Assembly: GCA_958427975.1 (NCBI GenBank)
Contig: CAUAEH010000001.1
Location: 31,875 to 95,874 of the forward strand
Length of the DNA stretch: 64,000 nt
DNA from: an uncultured Collinsella sp.
GTDB lineage: Bacteria; Actinomycetota; Coriobacteriia; Coriobacteriales; Coriobacteriaceae
Direction of reading: 5' to 3'
The notes below the pieces were generated by a model. It saw only the letters and a list, made by a program, of their open reading frames with translations, did not search any database and was not told where the DNA came from. Numbering within the stretch: position 1 is the stretch's first letter; each line of letters begins with the position of its first letter. This document shows positions 61,773-64,000 of this stretch, in pieces. The translations under genes and the position numbers were made by a program.

Positions 61773-62891
61773 ATGAATCCAAATCCCTTTAAGCCCACGG
61801 CTGGCAAGCGGCCTCCGATACTCATCGGTCGCGAGTCGGTCATCGAGGATTTTGAGGAAGGGCTCGATAACGGCGCCGGAGCGCCGGGTAGGCTCATGCT
61901 CATTACGGGAAATCGCGGCTGCGGCAAGACGGTTCTCCTGCGGGAGCTGCAACGTCTAGCCAATGAGCGCGGATGGGCGGTTGTCTCCGACTCCGCTTCG
62001 CTTGGCTTGTGCGACCGCCTGGCCGATGCGCTTCGCTCGAATAAACCCGTTGTGACGTCAATGGAGTTCGGGCCGTCGTTTGGCCGGATGTCGGTCGAGG
62101 CGGCGCGAGCAAAGGGCGAGACGTTACGAGGGCTGGTCAACGAGCGCCTCAAGAAGCTCGGTCCAGGCAAGGGCATACTGTTTGCGATTGACGGGGCGCA
62201 GTCTGCGTCTATCGAGGAGCTGGCGGCTCTTGCCGTTCTCTATCAGCAAGTGCTCGGAGATCAGGATGCTACGGGATTGCCCGATAGCGACCAGCACGGT
62301 CTTGCGCTGGTGTTCGCCGGCTTACCCAGCATGGTTGACGACCTGCTCGAAGAGCCGAGCGTAATGTTTTTGCGGCGTGCCCAGCAGCGTACGCTGGGGG
62401 CGATATCCTTGCCTAAGGTGCGCGATTCATATATCCAGACGGTCAAGGACGCTGGTCTTAACGTTGACGCGGAGACGGCGGACCTTGCGGCGCGCAAGAG
62501 CATGGGGCATCCCTACATGGTTCAGCTGGTGGGATATTACATGTGGCGGTCTGCTGTCCGGCGTGGCTCGCAGGTCATCGAAAGGCGCGATGTCGAGGAT
62601 GGCCATGCGGATGCCGTCTCCGAGTTCTACGAAGCGGTTGACGCGCCTCTGTATTACGGGCTGCGCAGTCCACAGCGCCTCTTTATCGAGGCCATGGCTG
62701 CTGACGAGGGTGAGCCGACGCGCATGGCGGATATCATTGAGCGCTGCGACCGTACTCAGAGTTGGGCGAGTAAATATCGCGCAAGTCTGATTCGCGAGCG
62801 CGTCATCGAGGCTGCCGGATACGGCCTCGTCCGGTTTACCGTGCCCATGCTGGGCGAGTATATCCGCGACCGCATTTTATGGCATGAGTAG
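61773..62891 (+). CDS. AAA ATPase with C-terminal winged helix (COG1672-like)
   Basis: This is a 372-aa P-loop ATPase. Walker A is [11 protein letters not shown] near residue 50. The Walker B strand is [17 protein letters not shown], with the usual DE replaced by DG, so the catalytic glutamate appears missing or displaced. The sensor region is near [16 protein letters not shown]. The C-terminal winged helix includes [20 protein letters not shown] and [20 protein letters not shown]. The layout recalls Orc1/Cdc6-like AAA plus winged helix. GAGGAGG precedes the ATG. The decayed copy at 1-452 is the same family, and both have 10-bp-type repeats in front. The UvrA-like gene starts about 11 bp after its stop, so an operon is likely. 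Function unknown. Confidence 0.82.
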   Translation: MNPNPFKPTAGKRPPILIGRESVIEDFEEGLDNGAGAPGRLMLITGNRGCGKTVLLRELQRLANERGWAVVSDSASLGLCDRLADALRSNKPVVTSMEFGPSFGRMSVEAARAKGETLRGLVNERLKKLGPGKGILFAIDGAQSASIEELAALAVLYQQVLGDQDATGLPDSDQHGLALVFAGLPSMVDDLLEEPSVMFLRRAQQRTLGAISLPKVRDSYIQTVKDAGLNVDAETADLAARKSMGHPYMVQLVGYYMWRSAVRRGSQVIERRDVEDGHADAVSEFYEAVDAPLYYGLRSPQRLFIEAMAADEGEPTRMADIIERCDRTQSWASKYRASLIRERVIEAAGYGLVRFTVPMLGEYIRDRILWHE

Positions 62892-62901
62892 GGTGATAAA
62901 G

Positions 62902-64000
62902 GTGACGGAACAAAAGATGAGCCCGCAGGCTATCGAGGTGCGTGGCGCGCGCGTCCATAACCTCAAGGACATCGATATCGACATTCCGCTGGGAAAGCTC
63001 GTGGGTATTGCCGGCGTATCGGGTTCGGGCAAGAGTTCGCTGGCGCTGGGGGTTCTTTATGCCGAGGGCTCGCGCCGCTACTTGGAAGCACTCAGCACCT
63101 ATACTCGCCGTCGCCTGACACAGGCCGAGCACGCCCAGGTGGACGAGGTACTGCACGTACCGGCGGCGCTCGCGCTACACCAGCGTCCGAGCGTGCCGGG
63201 TGTGCGTTCCACATTTGGCACCATGACGGAGCTCAACAATAGCCTGCGCCTGCTCTTTAGCCGCTGCGCCCAGCACGTGTGCCCGCATTGCGGGGCGCGT
63301 GTGGAGCCGAGCCTTAACGTGGCTGCGGGCCTGTCGCTCACGTGTCCTGCATGCGGTCGCGAGTTCTACGCGCCGAGTGCCGAGGATCTTGCCTTTAACA
63401 GCGGCGGTGCGTGTCCTACCTGCGGTGGCACCGGTGTCATGCGCGAGGTGGACGAAGCGAGCCTCGTGCCCGACGAGTCAAAGACCATCAACGAGGGCGC
63501 AGTACTTCCCTGGGGTACGCTCATGTGGGATCTGATGAAGCAGGTGGCAGGCGAGATGGGCGTACGTACCGACGTGCCGTTTAACCAGCTCACGCCTCAA
63601 GAGCGCGACATCGTGTTCCACGGCCCGGCGGTTAAGAAGCACATTCTCTACGTTCCCAAAAACGGGGAGGGCGCCACGCCGCTCGACTTTACCTATTACA
63701 ACGCCGTCTATACCGTTGAGAATGCGCTCGCCAAGGTCAAGGACGATAAGGGCCTCAAACGCGTTGCACGCTTTTTGCGCGAGGGGCCATGCCGTGACTG
63801 TGGTGGCACGCGTCTTTCCGAGGCTGCGCGCCAGCCTCAGGTGCGCGGTATCAATCTGGCGCAGGCGGCGGCTATGACGCTGGGCGAGGCGATTGAGTGG
63901 GTGCGCGGGGTGCCCGCGTCCTTGCCGGCCGAGATGCAGCCCATGGCAGTGGATATCTGCGATTCATTTTTGAGCACGGCTCGTCGCTTGGTCGACCTGG
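62902..64000 (+). CDS. UvrA-like ABC-type excinuclease/drug-resistance protein, N-terminal part
   Basis: The gene is cut by the window end after 366 codons. The N-terminus matches Uvr[21 protein letters not shown], Walker [10 protein letters not shown], the [11 protein letters not shown] stretch, and zinc modules CPHC..CPAC and CPTCGGTG followed by the insert domain and [10 protein letters not shown]. This compact form lacks an obvious UvrB-binding insert of full length, so it may be a UvrA2-like paralogue of unknown role. GTG 62902 has AGGG upstream; an ATG at 62884 overlapping the ATPase stop is an alternative start. Confidence 0.85.
   Translation, partial: MTEQKMSPQAIEVRGARVHNLKDIDIDIPLGKLVGIAGVSGSGKSSLALGVLYAEGSRRYLEALSTYTRRRLTQAEHAQVDEVLHVPAALALHQRPSVPGVRSTFGTMTELNNSLRLLFSRCAQHVCPHCGARVEPSLNVAAGLSLTCPACGREFYAPSAEDLAFNSGGACPTCGGTGVMREVDEASLVPDESKTINEGAVLPWGTLMWDLMKQVAGEMGVRTDVPFNQLTPQERDIVFHGPAVKKHILYVPKNGEGATPLDFTYYNAVYTVENALAKVKDDKGLKRVARFLREGPCRDCGGTRLSEAARQPQVRGINLAQAAAMTLGEAIEWVRGVPASLPAEMQPMAVDICDSFLSTARRLVDL

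Overview
This is one continuous piece of a G+C-rich, gene-dense chromosome. It is most consistent with an anaerobic gut actinobacterium of the Coriobacteriia, probably Collinsella or a close relative. That placement is an inference from gene content and style: a second-type topoisomerase pair with no GyrA box, a small CXXC protein beside a NapH-like ferredoxin, OFA-family carriers with a deiminase, a Tet(M)-like GTPase, hybrid kinases with solute-binding domains, and short palindromes that recur between genes. No rRNA, tRNA, CRISPR array, prophage or complete insertion sequence was seen.

Left part (1-15.8 kb): a decayed AAA ATPase gene; a type IIA topoisomerase operon (B then A, minus strand) divergent from an XRE regulator plus membrane protein; a very large Tat-exported surface protein with a LAGTG anchor-like C-terminus beside a LuxR-type regulator; a two-component system; and, divergent from it, a redox cassette of a 48-residue CXXC protein, a NapH-like polyferredoxin and a TlpA-like lipoprotein thioredoxin.

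Middle (15.9-31.3 kb): a fused MacB-like ABC transporter, then a compact catabolic locus of OFA carrier, TetR repressor, agmatine-deiminase-family enzyme, a divergent transcarbamylase with HELP in place of HCLP, and a second OFA carrier. Similar operator-like sites lie before the first carrier and before the deiminase. Next come a tRNA-dihydrouridine synthase, an orphan ribbon-helix-helix protein, a repeat-rich stretch with no convincing gene (about 27.2-27.9 kb), glutaredoxin, an XRE/zinc-ribbon/TipAS regulator, TrmO and a MalY-type lyase.

Right part (31.4-64 kb): two neighbouring sensor-kinase loci, one interrupted by an in-frame amber codon and one by a single-base frameshift; a K+ channel, a LOG protein and a ClC channel; a YtrA-type regulator with a two-gene ABC exporter; PrfC; a queuosine-precursor transporter behind a likely preQ1 riboswitch; Ung; an EamA exporter divergent from its LysR regulator; MATE; RlmA; a LysR gene between two related four-helix membrane proteins; an orphan solute-binding lipoprotein in an operon with a Cache-MscS channel; RsmJ; a GNAT; a Tet(M)-like GTPase; and an AAA ATPase preceded by 10-bp iterated repeats and followed by a UvrA-like gene that runs off the window.

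The best candidates for something undescribed are the deiminase/HELP-transcarbamylase locus, the solute-binding-protein/Cache-MscS pair, the CXXC/polyferredoxin/TlpA cassette, and the AAA ATPases preceded by helically phased repeats.
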